Positions 1 through 7,514 are shown, counted from the stretch's first letter. The stretch: 15,942 nucleotides of DNA from Dehalococcoidia bacterium (GCA_016783225.1 JADHWZ010000026.1:1-15942); one strand, 5' to 3'. The notes: generated by a model not told the origin, from the letters alone. A program made the numbers and translations.

Positions 1-141
1 GATTTCATAGCCCGATTCAGCAACTTGCCAAGCAGCACATCTGATGAAATGGACCCGACCTTCTTGCCGCGTACTAAGCCCTATGGGTTCTATAGAGAGA
101 AAGCACGGGGGATGATACTTCAGTTTTGCTGTTGTACAGCA

Positions 142-217
142 TGGTGGGCAGTACTGGACTTGAACCAGTGACCTCTGCGATGTCAACGCAGCGCTCTAAC
201 CACTGAGCTAACCGCCC
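142..217 (-). tRNA. tRNA-Val (anticodon GAC), CCA encoded
   Basis: Read on the minus strand, the 76-nt sequence folds as a full cloverleaf. The 7-bp acceptor stem is GGGCGGT/ACTGCCC with one G-U pair. The D arm contains TTAGCTCAGTGG. The anticodon stem CTGCG/CGCAG encloses the loop TTGACAT, so the anticodon is GAC (valine, codon GUC/GUU). The T arm carries the standard GGTTCAAGTCC-type loop. The discriminator is A and the terminal CCA is encoded at 142-144. Its 5' end lies 50 bases after the stop of the small CxxC protein gene on the same strand. Confidence 0.96.
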
Positions 218-228
218 CTTAGCGCCAC

Positions 229-257
229 ATCTTGTCTGCGCTTCTCCTCGCAGTCAA
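229..257 (-). promoter_or_regulatory. Possible sigma-70 promoter for the tRNA-Val gene
   Basis: On the minus strand TTGACT (252-257) is followed by a 17-base spacer and CAAGAT (229-234), about 12 bases before the mature tRNA 5' end. The -35 is good and the -10 is weak (A2, A5 and T6 only). It sits after the stop codon of the upstream small gene, where a separate tRNA promoter would be expected. Confidence 0.4.
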
Positions 258-267
258 AGAGAGCAGC

Positions 268-459
268 CTAACCCTTGCCAACCACCCTCGTGCTACTTGT
301 AAGCATGATCTGGACGACACTACCACACTTGGGACAGGTGAGTTCGACAGTGACAGGCTGCCTCATTACCCGCTCAACCAGTCCCGTAACCACAGTATCA
401 ATATTATCCAGACGCTGGTCCAACATCTCCAGGCGCTTTTCTACCTGCTCTTGCTTCAT
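268..459 (-). CDS. Small unknown protein with coiled-coil segment and a CxxC pair
   Basis: A 63-aa protein if translation starts at ATG 459; an in-frame start further upstream would add 17 residues. I prefer 459 because the sequence from that point (MKQEQVEKRLEMLDQRLDNI) reads as a clean amphipathic helix with heptad-like spacing, and a GGAG lies 13 bases upstream. Residues 1 to about 33 look like a short coiled coil. Residues 37-53 carry VELTCPKCGSVV, half of a zinc-ribbon knuckle; no second cysteine pair is present, so metal binding would need a dimer. The gene follows the 107-aa gene on the same strand with a gap of 110 bases, so they may be cotranscribed. I do not recognise a family. Confidence 0.6.
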   Translation of the reverse strand: MKQEQVEKRLEMLDQRLDNIDTVVTGLVERVMRQPVTVELTCPKCGSVVQIMLTSSTRVVGKG

Positions 460-569
460 AATTCCAAATGTTCTCCGGTCGTGAATTCTGTCATCGGTAC
501 TGAGAGACAAAGGGGAAGAGACTCCCGGAATCCCTCCCCAACGCCAAATCAGCTATATGTCATCCCCGT

Positions 570-893
570 CTACAGGCTCTTATCAGCTACTCCCATCGCT
601 CTCAGTTCATCCATATCGCCTTTTATTAGGCTCTCTATATGGTTGCCAACAGTCCCCTCCAGATATTTGCGAAAGGCTTCACGCGCTGCCGGAGAAGACC
701 GCACGGCCTCTTTGGCCCGCTGCCATTCATCATTGATCAGCCCAGTTATCCGCTCAGGACTCAGCGGGAACTCCTCCCCCATCATCGACTCTGCCCTATC
801 AAGAGCTCTGCTCATAACTGCCCGCTTCAGACGGTCAAAAGAGAGGAACTCCTCATGGGAATAAGGCTGGGGCGACCATTTCTCGTCTGCCAT
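570..893 (-). CDS. Unknown 107-aa helical protein
   Basis: Starts at ATG 893 with GGAGG nine bases upstream and a near-consensus promoter beyond it, so the start and expression are well supported. The protein is acidic and predicted mostly helical, with no membrane segment, signal peptide or cysteine. Two helical blocks (roughly residues 12-42 and 47-85) are separated by a proline-containing turn (FPLSPERI). The composition, with many Glu, Arg and Ala and regularly spaced hydrophobics, suggests a small soluble helical bundle. I do not recognise a family and offer no function. It is probably the first gene of a two-gene unit with the small CxxC protein downstream and is divergent from the EF-Tu-domain-like gene. 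Confidence 0.72.
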   Translation of the reverse strand: MADEKWSPQPYSHEEFLSFDRLKRAVMSRALDRAESMMGEEFPLSPERITGLINDEWQRAKEAVRSSPAAREAFRKYLEGTVGNHIESLIKGDMDELRAMGVADKSL

Positions 894-935
894 ATCACAA
901 CCTCCAGCTCATGTGATACCTTCTTGGTATTGCCT

Positions 936-964
936 ATGATATGCCTGATTAAGCACCATGTCAA
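936..964 (-). promoter_or_regulatory. Sigma-70 promoter for the 107-aa gene
   Basis: On the minus strand a perfect -35 TTGACA (959-964) is separated by 17 bases from -10 TATCAT (936-941), 43 bases before the start codon at 893. It is one half of a divergent promoter pair. Confidence 0.75.
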
Positions 965-976
965 GCCTCGATAGTA

Positions 977-1005
977 TTGATTTATTCGAGCCAGAAATCT
1001 ATACT
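977..1005 (+). promoter_or_regulatory. Sigma-70 promoter for the EF-Tu-domain-like gene
   Basis: TTGATT (977-982), 17-base spacer, TATACT (1000-1005), with the start codon at 1042 preceded by AAAGGAGG. The -35 box lies only 12 bases from the -35 box of the divergent promoter, so one bound regulator or polymerase could affect both directions. Confidence 0.72.
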
Positions 1006-1041
1006 AGATACAGAAGGAAAGAGGAAAGGAGGTAACCATCG

Positions 1042-1296
1042 ATGCCAGAAATCGAGATCGGCCAGGTAAGTGATTTCTTTGCCAGGCCTGTGGTAGCCGG
1101 CATCACACTAACTGACTCACTAAAAGCCGGCGACAAGGTTCACGTCAAGGGGCACACTACAGACCTCGAACTGACCGTTGAGTCCATGCAGATCAACAAC
1201 GTGAACGTCACCGAGGGCAAAGCTGGGGATGCCATTGGTATCAAAGTCCCTGACCGGGTAAGACATGGCGACAAGGTCTACAAGATCAGCGAATGA
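1042..1296 (+). CDS. Translation elongation factor-like protein (EF-Tu domain 2-type beta barrel)
   Basis: An 84-aa protein made of a single beta-barrel module like domain 2 of translational GTPases: a hydrophobic strand followed by SLKAGDKVHVKGHTTD (about residues 25-41), then VESMQINNVNVTEGKAGDAI, ending in IKVPDRVRHGDKVYKI. There is no GTPase domain, so it cannot be a GTPase. Stand-alone proteins of this type are annotated as translation elongation factor-like in several anaerobic bacteria and archaea; their function is not established. The start at ATG 1042 has a textbook AAAGGAGG ribosome site. It is convergent with ribH, with only 4 bases between the two stop codons, so the two transcripts must overlap unless termination happens inside a coding region. 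Confidence 0.85.
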   Translation: MPEIEIGQVSDFFARPVVAGITLTDSLKAGDKVHVKGHTTDLELTVESMQINNVNVTEGKAGDAIGIKVPDRVRHGDKVYKISE

Positions 1297-1300
1297 TCTC

Positions 1301-1771
1301 TCACCCACCAATAACCTTGAGCAAATTCGCCATTTCAATGGCGCTTGACGCTGCCACGAAGCCACGGTTGCCTTCCTTGGCTCCGGCTCTCTCAATGGCC
1401 TGCTCCAGGGTATCAGCGGTTACTATACCTTGAATGACCGGCAACCCGGTATCCAAGCTCACCCGAGAGATCCCCCTATTCACCTCAGAAGCCACATATT
1501 CAAAATGAGGCGTTCCACCGCGAATTACGGCTCCAAGACAGACAACCGCATCGTACCTCCCGGTCTGCGCTAGTTTCTTCGCTATCAAAGGAATCTCGAG
1601 ACAGCCGGGTGCCCATCCAACATCAATATCTTGCTCATCAACACCATGCCGAAGAAAACCGTCTTTTGCCCCTTCCAGCAACCTGCCGGTTATGACTTCG
1701 TTGAAACGAGAAACAACCACCCCGAACTTCAGCCCCTTCCCCAGCAGCATACCTTCATAACGTTCAGCCAT
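1301..1771 (-). CDS. ribH: 6,7-dimethyl-8-ribityllumazine synthase
   Basis: The 156-aa product condenses 5-amino-6-ribitylamino-uracil with 3,4-dihydroxy-2-butanone 4-phosphate to lumazine, the penultimate step of riboflavin synthesis; the family forms cytosolic pentamers or 60-mers. Visible family motifs are [20 protein letters not shown] (residues 16-35), APGCLEIP (54-61), [19 protein letters not shown] (79-97) with the conserved His89, and [20 protein letters not shown] (115-134). Length is normal. ATG 1771 has AGGAGG eight bases upstream, directly after the ribBA stop (TAAGGAGG, stop and Shine-Dalgarno overlapping). It is the last gene of the operon and converges with the gene at 1042 with a 4-base gap. 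Confidence 0.97.
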   Translation of the reverse strand: MAERYEGMLLGKGLKFGVVVSRFNEVITGRLLEGAKDGFLRHGVDEQDIDVGWAPGCLEIPLIAKKLAQTGRYDAVVCLGAVIRGGTPHFEYVASEVNRGISRVSLDTGLPVIQGIVTADTLEQAIERAGAKEGNRGFVAASSAIEMANLLKVIGG

Positions 1772-1785
1772 GTGATGCTTCCTCC

Positions 1786-3015
1786 TTAATTTGCAGGTTC
1801 AACCCCAGCAGCTTCATCTACCCCCAATAGGTGGCCCAACTTCCTCTGCTTGGTCTTGAGATAGTCAACATTGTAAGGGGTAGGCGATGTTCTTAGGTCG
1901 ATAGTCTCCACTATCTGTAGTCCATAGCTCTCCAGCCCGACTACCTTCTTCGGATTATTGGTCAGCAGACGAATCTTATGTAAACCAAGGTCAGCCAGAA
2001 TCTGAGCCCCAATACCGTAATCTCTCAAATCGGCGTCAAATCCCAGGGCAATATTCGCTTCCACCGTATCCAGCCCCTCGTCCTGAAGCGCATAGGCCCG
2101 CACCTTATTGTGAAAGCCAATGCCCCTCCCTTCCTGCCGCATATACAGAAACACGCCACGTCCCTCGTCAGCGATGGCCTGCACTGCCAGCGAAACTTGC
2201 TCACCGCAGTCGCAGCGTAGGCTGCCAAAGACATCACCAGTAATGCATTCACTATGAACTCGAACCAGCACCGGTTCATCGTCTGATATGTCACCTCTCA
2301 CCAGGGCCATATGCTGATCAGGGTCAACCTTGCTCCTGTAAGCAACAATCATGAATTCACCGTAGCTGGTAGGCAATTTGGCCTCGGCCACCCTCTCCAC
2401 CAACCTCTCGTGCCGACGGCGATAGGAAATCAAGTCAGCTATGCTCACAATTCTGATCCCCGCCTTGTCCGCCATGTCTTCAAGCTGAGGTAAGCGAGCC
2501 ATGCTACCGTCATCGTTCATAATCTCGCAAATGACTCCCGCCGGGTAAAGCCCAGCCAGCCTGGCCAGGTCCGTTATGGCCTCAGTGTGCCCAGCCCGCA
2601 CCAGCACACCACCCTCCCTGGCCCGGAGCGGAAACATATGCCCGGGACGAGCTATGTCTCCAGGCCTGGTATTGGGGTCGAGTACAGCCCGTATAGTCAC
2701 CGCTCGGTCAGAGGCAGAAATACCACTGGACGTTCTATGTTTGGCTTCAATAGATACAGTAAACGCTGTAGAGAATTTCGAGGTATTCTCTTGTACCATG
2801 GGTGGGATCTCCAACTCCTCCAGCCTCTGACCAATTATGGGCAAACAGATCAGACCTCGAGCATGCTTCGCCATAAAATTGATTGCTTCCGAAGTGACCT
2901 TTTCTGCAGCTATTGCCAGGTCGCCTTCATTCTCGCGATTCTCGTCATCGACGATGATGGCGAACTTGCCAGCCCTTATATCTTCAACGATTTGTGGAAT
3001 AGTAGCCAACGCCAC
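1786..3015 (-). CDS. ribBA: Bifunctional 3,4-dihydroxy-2-butanone 4-phosphate synthase / GTP cyclohydrolase II
   Basis: A 409-aa fusion that makes both precursors of lumazine from ribulose-5-phosphate and GTP. The N-terminal half (about 1-200) is DHBP synthase, with [18 protein letters not shown] (23-40), [20 protein letters not shown] (123-142) and [13 protein letters not shown]. The C-terminal half (about 205-398) is GTP cyclohydrolase II, with zinc ligands Cys257, Cys268 and Cys270 in [18 protein letters not shown] and the RQEGRGIG motif (293-300). All key residues I can check are present. The start is GTG 3015; its Shine-Dalgarno (GAGGTGA) overlaps the ribE stop, which implies translational coupling. 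The tail after about residue 398 is short and nonconserved. Confidence 0.97.
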   Translation of the reverse strand: MALATIPQIVEDIRAGKFAIIVDDENRENEGDLAIAAEKVTSEAINFMAKHARGLICLPIIGQRLEELEIPPMVQENTSKFSTAFTVSIEAKHRTSSGISASDRAVTIRAVLDPNTRPGDIARPGHMFPLRAREGGVLVRAGHTEAITDLARLAGLYPAGVICEIMNDDGSMARLPQLEDMADKAGIRIVSIADLISYRRRHERLVERVAEAKLPTSYGEFMIVAYRSKVDPDQHMALVRGDISDDEPVLVRVHSECITGDVFGSLRCDCGEQVSLAVQAIADEGRGVFLYMRQEGRGIGFHNKVRAYALQDEGLDTVEANIALGFDADLRDYGIGAQILADLGLHKIRLLTNNPKKVVGLESYGLQIVETIDLRTSPTPYNVDYLKTKQRKLGHLLGVDEAAGVEPAN

Positions 3016-3021
3016 CGGGTT

Positions 3022-3654
3022 TCACCTCGCTTTTGAAAAACCGTGCTCCTCGAGGAAATCCAACGTCACGCCCTGGCTATCCAAGCGCCTGAGCCGCTCC
3101 ACGTACTTGGCGATAACGTCCACCTCAAGATTGACTATGTCGCCAGGCCTCATGCCACCTACAGTAGTGTGCTCCCGAGTGTATGCGACCAGGGAGACCG
3201 AAAAGGAGGAATCACCGCAATCAACAATGGTAAGGCTAACGCCATCAACAGCAACAAAGCCCTTGTTCACCACGTAGGGCGTCAGCTCAGCAGGTGCCGA
3301 AATCCTGGCAATAACAGCTCCCGCTTCAGGCGCTAACGCCATTACCCTGCCAGTCCCGTCCACATGTCCCTGCACCAAGTGCCCACCAAAACGACCATCA
3401 GCCGGCATAGCTCTCTCCAGATTGACCAGGTCACCGTAGTGAAGTCTGCCGATATTAGTGCGCCGAAAGGTCTCAGGCATCACATCAACAGAGAAAACAT
3501 CGCCGTCCGCTGAAGTCACCGTCAGGCAAGCACCATTGATAGCCAGGCTGTCACCTGGCTTGATATCCTCAAGGACATTTCTGGCCCCGATGGTCAACCA
3601 ACCGGTGCCCGTTCCCCTGACTACACCAACCTCCTCAACTATGCCGGTAAACAT
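3022..3654 (-). CDS. ribE: Riboflavin synthase, alpha subunit
   Basis: The 210-aa product dismutates two lumazine molecules to riboflavin. The family has two homologous lumazine-binding barrels, both visible: repeat 1 begins [12 protein letters not shown] (residue 1) with [13 protein letters not shown] (about 42-54), and repeat 2 begins [15 protein letters not shown] (about 90-104) with [14 protein letters not shown]. The C-terminus [14 protein letters not shown] is typical. I start it at ATG 3654 because MFTGIVEE is the invariant family N-terminus; a codon six residues earlier is also open but lies inside ribD. The start is one base after the ribD stop codon, so translation is coupled. Some databases call this gene ribC. 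Confidence 0.96.
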   Translation of the reverse strand: MFTGIVEEVGVVRGTGTGWLTIGARNVLEDIKPGDSLAINGACLTVTSADGDVFSVDVMPETFRRTNIGRLHYGDLVNLERAMPADGRFGGHLVQGHVDGTGRVMALAPEAGAVIARISAPAELTPYVVNKGFVAVDGVSLTIVDCGDSSFSVSLVAYTREHTTVGGMRPGDIVNLEVDVIAKYVERLRRLDSQGVTLDFLEEHGFSKAR

Positions 3655-3655
3655 T

Positions 3656-4768
3656 CTACTTGCCACCCACATATCCGCTGATCAAGACGTCTTCGCCAAA
3701 CTCGCTTATCTTGGCCCCCCTGAGGTGCAGAGCTTCGGCGACCATACCTGCTCCGCGGCCGCCTACAGCGCTCTTGGCCCCGTCCCCACCGATTATCATG
3801 GGCGAGACAAAAGCCAGTACCTTATCTACCAAATCCTGGTCGAAGAGCGAACCGAAAAGCTTATTCCCACCCTCCACCAGAACACTCGTAACCTGCCGTT
3901 TGCCCAGCATACCTAATAGCTCCGCCAGGTCTATTGTGTCCCCCTCGGCCGTCAATTGCACAACTTCAGCACCAGCCCTCCTCAAATCCTCCGCCTTCTT
4001 GGCATCAAGAGGCTTAGCCACAGCAATGAGGGTTTCCCCCGGCTCACCAAAAAGCCGCGCCGATAGCGGCGTCCGTCCTCTCCCATCAACGATTACCCTC
4101 AATGGCTGCAGTCTGGTTTTGCCCCCCTTGCCACTGCATCCCCTCGCTGAAAGCTGGGGGTCATCAACGACTACGGTATTCGCACCCACCATAACAGCGT
4201 CTACTATGTGCCGCAGGTAATGCACGAAGTTCCTGGACTCTTCGCCGCTTATCCACTTAGAATCACCATTTTGAGTGGCAATCTTGCCGTCAAGGCTCAT
4301 AGCGAATTTGGCAATGACAAAAGGCAAACCAGTAGTAATGAACTTAATATAGCCTTCGTTTATCTCCCGTGCTTTCTCCTCCTGCTCGCCAACGAGGGTC
4401 TTTATGCCAGCCTCTTCCAACTTTCTCAGCCCATTTCCCGAAACCAGAGGATTAGGATCAATCAGTGCCACATGGACTTCAGAAATGCCAGCACTAATGA
4501 TAGCCTCGGTACAGGGTGGAGTACGTCCCTGGTGACAACAAGGTTCCAGGGTAACATACATGGCTGCCCCGCGAGCCCTGTCTCCCGCTTGTTGAAGCGC
4601 CATTACTTCAGCATGAATTGAGCCCGGCGGCTGCGTGTACCCAAGGCCGACCACTACCCCGTCTCTAACCACCACAGCCCCGACAGCCGGGTTGGGACTG
4701 GTGTATCCCAAAGCCAATCCAGCCAGCGACAGAGCAGATTCCATGAAGTCCACAGGGCGAGCTAACAC
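3656..4768 (-). CDS. ribD: Bifunctional diaminohydroxyphosphoribosylaminopyrimidine deaminase / 5-amino-6-(5-phosphoribosylamino)uracil reductase
   Basis: The 370-aa product deaminates and then reduces the GTP cyclohydrolase II product. The N-terminal deaminase domain (about 8-145) shows zinc ligands His52 in SIHAEVMAL (with catalytic Glu54), Cys77 and Cys86 in LEPCCHQGRTPPC. The C-terminal reductase domain (about 148-370) has PFVIAKFAMSLDGKIAT, DAVMVGANTVVVDDPQL and SVLVEGGNKLFGSL. Length is normal. I keep GTG 4768 as the start because AAGGGG lies about seven bases upstream; an ATG eight codons later has no comparable site. It is the first gene of ribD-ribE-ribBA-ribH and is preceded by a structured leader and a promoter. 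Confidence 0.96.
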   Translation of the reverse strand: MLARPVDFMESALSLAGLALGYTSPNPAVGAVVVRDGVVVGLGYTQPPGSIHAEVMALQQAGDRARGAAMYVTLEPCCHQGRTPPCTEAIISAGISEVHVALIDPNPLVSGNGLRKLEEAGIKTLVGEQEEKAREINEGYIKFITTGLPFVIAKFAMSLDGKIATQNGDSKWISGEESRNFVHYLRHIVDAVMVGANTVVVDDPQLSARGCSGKGGKTRLQPLRVIVDGRGRTPLSARLFGEPGETLIAVAKPLDAKKAEDLRRAGAEVVQLTAEGDTIDLAELLGMLGKRQVTSVLVEGGNKLFGSLFDQDLVDKVLAFVSPMIIGGDGAKSAVGGRGAGMVAEALHLRGAKISEFGEDVLISGYVGGK

Positions 4769-4908
4769 TTATGACCCCTTGACAGAATCCTCATATCACT
4801 TACTTGCACCAGGTCCAGTCCGCACCACTCACTCACTCCCTGGTTCAGCCAAGCCATCCAGCCTACCCATAGGAGAGGCTAGCCGAACAGAAAGGATTCG
4901 TCCAGTCT
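4769..4908 (-). promoter_or_regulatory. Structured leader of the rib operon, not a recognisable FMN riboswitch
   Basis: Counting from the predicted start near 4908, the minus-strand leader opens with GAATCCT (4893-4899), which is the exact complement of AGGATTC (4785-4791). This closing stem ends four bases before the ribD Shine-Dalgarno (AAGGGG, 4775-4780). Inside it are a hairpin of 5 perfect pairs extendable to 7 (4858-4864 with 4876-4882, one G-U) and a 6-bp stem (4808-4813 with 4839-4844); the ACCAGG arm of the latter can also pair with a nearby CTTGG. A 13-codon ATG reading frame lies within. The conserved core of the FMN riboswitch is not visible. Regulation is inferred from geometry only. 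Confidence 0.45.
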
Positions 4909-4915
4909 CTACCTT

Positions 4916-4944
4916 ATGATAGCGAGTAGCTGGTGATTTGGCAA
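4916..4944 (-). promoter_or_regulatory. Sigma-70 promoter of the rib operon
   Basis: On the minus strand TTGCCA (4939-4944), a 17-base spacer and TATCAT (4916-4921) form a good promoter, predicting transcription from about 4908 and a leader of about 140 nt before ribD. Confidence 0.65.
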
Positions 4945-5210
4945 CTTTGGTACAGGAGGAAAGCGCTGGTATTGAAGGGGCAGGAAGCTGTATCCCCGCA
5001 AGAAGCTCAACGCCGGTTGCCCGGATACAATCCACGCTTGCAGGCTCAGCGACAACCCCACCCCTGGCAGTGTCCTTGTTGCTCGTCGGCTGGCTCAGCA
5101 CCATAGCTTGGTGCCCCATTGTAGCACCAAGCTTCTTCACAGGGCAAACCACCTGCCTGTGATGGAAATGATTCCTTCCAGCGCCACGGGTTACGATGGT
5201 TCACTGGACG
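4945..5210. other. Non-coding interval between the SIMPL gene and the rib promoter
   Basis: I see no convincing gene here. Both strands have open frames (a minus-strand frame runs 4829-5152), but they have no ribosome site and no recognisable protein sequence. The interval holds two adjacent hairpins just downstream of the SIMPL gene (5105-5133 and 5138-5161), listed separately, and nothing else I can interpret. Confidence 0.6.
5105..5161 (-). terminator. Tandem hairpins after the SIMPL-domain gene
   Basis: Two inverted repeats follow the SIMPL gene by 49 bases: CACAGG/CCTGTG (5138-5143 with 5156-5161, extendable with one bulge) and a perfect 10-bp stem AGCTTGGTGC/GCACCAAGCT (5105-5114 with 5124-5133, 9-base loop). 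No U-tract follows on the minus strand, so this is not a classical intrinsic terminator. A termination or RNA-stabilising role is inferred from position. Confidence 0.5.
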
Positions 5211-6017
5211 TCAGTCAATTTCATAAACCATCTGGACAGTAAGCTGAAATTCCAGCTCTCCGGGGCTAATGGAGGTTTCTGGAGCAGGGGCAGCCGCTGC
5301 CTCCATCCCGTAGACGTCTCGCATCCTTATCGGTGGCGCGTAGGCGGCGCCTTCACAGATATAGACTGGCTCACCCAGGCTGACACCGGCCGCGTCGGCT
5401 ATCTGCCTGGCTTTTGCCATAGCATCCTCTACTGCCTTCTCCCGTGCCTCTTCGTAATAAGGAGCCGGGTCATCAACCATGAAGCTTATGTCCTCGATGC
5501 GAGTCAGGTCACCGGCCGCTTCAGCTACAGCATCGATAACGCTGCCAGCTTTGTCCACTTCCCTTATCTTGGCAACCACTGTGTTGCTCACCCGATATCC
5601 GGTGATTTCCTCCCTATCCTCCCTTTCAATCCATCTCCGGACCGGGTAGATGCTATACCGCTGTGTCTGAATATCCTTCTCGGCTATGCCCTTACTCTTC
5701 AACACCTTCATTATGTGGTCCATAGCCTGAGCTGCGTCTCGCTGTGCTCCGGCAACGGTCGATGCCTCAGCTTCTACGCCGAGGCGCAGCAAAGCAACAT
5801 CCGGAACCCCCGTCGCCTTGCCTTCACCGGTCACCGCCAGGCCGACATTCTGCTGGCTGAAGACTATACCAAGGTCCCCACCAAGTTCCGCTGCTTCCAC
5901 CCAGGCCGAAATGCGCGGCGGAGAGACCTGCTCAAGATCCGCAGGCACGCAACCGCCAGCCCCCACCACAACGACAGCTAAGACTAAACTGGACAGCAAT
6001 AACCAGAACTTTCTCAT
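5211..6017 (-). CDS. SIMPL-domain (DUF541) lipoprotein
   Basis: A 268-aa exported lipoprotein: basic N-terminus MRKF, hydrophobic core (about 5-20), and a lipobox-like VGAGGC with Cys23. The SIMPL/DUF541 domain spans about residues 56-265: the opening strand VGLAVTGEGKATGVPDVALL, the region around STVAGAQRDAAQAMDHIMKV, the segment DIQTQRYSIYPVRRW, and the family pattern ARQIADAAGVSLGEPVYICE near the end. Members (BP26/OMP28, YggE-like) form periplasmic or surface oligomers; the biochemical role is not well defined, although some affect oxidative-stress tolerance. ATG 6017 has AAGGAGA upstream. The gene is divergent from the antiporter and is followed by two hairpins, so it is probably monocistronic. 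Confidence 0.9.
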   Translation of the reverse strand: MRKFWLLLSSLVLAVVVVGAGGCVPADLEQVSPPRISAWVEAAELGGDLGIVFSQQNVGLAVTGEGKATGVPDVALLRLGVEAEASTVAGAQRDAAQAMDHIMKVLKSKGIAEKDIQTQRYSIYPVRRWIEREDREEITGYRVSNTVVAKIREVDKAGSVIDAVAEAAGDLTRIEDISFMVDDPAPYYEEAREKAVEDAMAKARQIADAAGVSLGEPVYICEGAAYAPPIRMRDVYGMEAAAAPAPETSISPGELEFQLTVQMVYEID

Positions 6018-6121
6018 CCGTGTCTCCTTTCAATTCCTTATTCTGCACGCGTAGCCGCTTTGCCTACTTCCTCATAAACACCACCTCTTCCAATCGTGAA
6101 GTCGTGCCGCCCTGTGCTATT

Positions 6122-6127
6122 ATTATA
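6122..6127 (-). promoter_or_regulatory. Possible -10 element for the SIMPL-domain gene
   Basis: A perfect TATAAT on the minus strand lies about 105 bases before the start codon at 6017, in the 206-base divergent interval. No good -35 sits 16-18 bases upstream, so this is a weak call. On the plus strand, TATTAT at about 6188-6193 is a possible -10 for the antiporter, again without a clear -35. Confidence 0.3.
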
Positions 6128-6223
6128 GAACGACAAGCGGACTATTAGGTTTAGCCTGAACAAAGCACAAGAAGGCCATGTAGACCATATTATACAGTCT
6201 AGGAGAATAGCGAGGAGATACTA

Positions 6224-7480
6224 TTGGCGGCTGAACAAGAAATACTGTCTTCCATAGAGTTCCAGATGAGCTTACTACTGTTCGTAGCTCTGGCGGGTTA
6301 CCTGATTGCATACAGGATAAACCAGTCCGCGGTCGTGGGCATCATCTTCGCCGGTATACTGGTAGGGCCCAGCCTGCTAGGCCTGGTCACTTACACTGAG
6401 TTTGTATCAAGCCTGGGGCATCTGGGCGCTGTCGTCTTGCTTTTTACCATAGGTCTACATTTCAATCTCAATGAGATAGCCAATATCAAGTATTTCGTGA
6501 TTGCCCTCTTTGGAATACTTGTCCCCTGGCTCGGAGGGTTTGGTATAGCGAAGCTATTTGGCTATGACTACGGGGGCTGCATTTTCATTGGGACTGCCCT
6601 GACAGCAACAAGCATAGCAATCACCGCCAACGTCCTGAAGGAGATGAATAAGCTGCAGTCCAAGGCAGCAAAAGCAATAATCGGTGCCGCCATAATAGAC
6701 GATGTCCTCAGCCTGCTGGCACTTTCCGTTTCACAAGAAATCGTATCGGGAACGCTGTCATGGTCCCTGGTCCTTATTACGATTGGAAAAGCAACAGGTT
6801 TCCTGGTTGTAGGTGTCTTCCTCGGGAGTATTGTCCTGAGCAGGGTTATGATCAGGATAGACAAGACCCCGCTGGCCATCAAATATCCTGAATCTCTCTT
6901 TATTTTCGCTATTATGGTTGCCTTTCTATATGCCATGGCAGCGGAGCTTATGGGGCTATCAGCCATAATAGGCTCCTTCCTGGCGGGGGTTTCCCTTACA
7001 CGGGTCAGGTTAAGGAATAGCAGGAGCTTCAGAGATGGAGCTGAGCACCTTCAGATTATCTTCGCGTCCATATTCTTCGTCTCCCTGGGAGTCTTGATTG
7101 ATTTTCACGCGATCACGCCGGACCTACTATGGTTTTTGCTCGTTTTGACTCTGGTTGCGCTCCTGGTTAAGTTCATAGGGTGTGGTGTTCCTGCAAAGCT
7201 GGTAGGCCTGAGCATGAAGGACTCCATCATTGTCGGCGTCGGCATGGTACCCAGGGGAGAAGTGGCTATGATTGTGGCCCTCATAGGGCTTAATCAGAAC
7301 CTCATCATGCAAAACACGTATGCCGTCCTTGTCTTGATGAGCCTGCTGACGACAGTCATACCCCCCATCATACTGAGGAACTGGTTATTCAAGGGAAAAA
7401 CAAGCGGGAAAAAGAAGGCGAAATCCCCGGCGGCTCCCGAATCCATGAGCCCCTATTCAGAGGCCTCACCTCCCGGGTGA
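6224..7480 (+). CDS. CPA2-family Na+/H+ (cation:proton) antiporter
   Basis: A 418-aa integral membrane protein with about 12 predicted transmembrane segments, of the monovalent cation:proton antiporter-2 type (NapA/GerN/Kef transport core). Key family motifs are visible: GTALTATSIAIT (123-134) in the unwound helix, the paired aspartates D159 D160 in GAAIIDDVLSLLAL, the signature of electrogenic antiporters, and MVPRGEVAMIVALIG toward the C-terminus. The C-terminal tail is short, basic and Pro-rich and has no TrkA-N/RCK domain, so it is not a full Kef channel-like protein. The start is a TTG at 6224 with GAGGAG six bases upstream. A strong hairpin overlaps its stop codon. The exact ion cannot be read from the sequence. 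Confidence 0.92.
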   Translation: MAAEQEILSSIEFQMSLLLFVALAGYLIAYRINQSAVVGIIFAGILVGPSLLGLVTYTEFVSSLGHLGAVVLLFTIGLHFNLNEIANIKYFVIALFGILVPWLGGFGIAKLFGYDYGGCIFIGTALTATSIAITANVLKEMNKLQSKAAKAIIGAAIIDDVLSLLALSVSQEIVSGTLSWSLVLITIGKATGFLVVGVFLGSIVLSRVMIRIDKTPLAIKYPESLFIFAIMVAFLYAMAAELMGLSAIIGSFLAGVSLTRVRLRNSRSFRDGAEHLQIIFASIFFVSLGVLIDFHAITPDLLWFLLVLTLVALLVKFIGCGVPAKLVGLSMKDSIIVGVGMVPRGEVAMIVALIGLNQNLIMQNTYAVLVLMSLLTTVIPPIILRNWLFKGKTSGKKKAKSPAAPESMSPYSEASPPG

Positions 7481-7514
7481 CGACTCACCCGGAATCAGTG
7501 TCCGACCGACACTG
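7473..7514 (+). terminator. Tandem hairpins at the end of the antiporter gene
   Basis: CCGGGTGA/TCACCCGG (7473-7480 with 7485-7492, 4-base loop) overlaps the TGA stop codon. CAGTGTC/GACACTG (7496-7502 with 7508-7514, 5-base loop) follows after three bases. No T-run follows. A termination or transcript-end-protection role is inferred. Confidence 0.5.

Noticed and set aside
131..145. GCTGT/ACAGC hairpin after the tRNA as a terminator
   Set aside because: Only 5 bp and followed by A rather than T on the tRNA strand.
1..171. Open plus-strand frame from the window edge into the tRNA
   Set aside because: It runs antisense through most of a clear tRNA gene, has no start within the window, and shows no family resemblance.
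4741..4800. RNase P RNA 3' end (GACAGAATCC-like string on the plus strand)
   Set aside because: The rest of the conserved core is missing and it would overlap ribD.
4769..4944. FMN riboswitch upstream of ribD
   Set aside because: The conserved FMN-aptamer core and the typical closing segment before the gene are not found on the minus strand.
4829..5152. 107-aa minus-strand open frame between the SIMPL gene and ribD
   Set aside because: No ribosome site, no recognisable sequence, and it runs across the rib promoter and leader.
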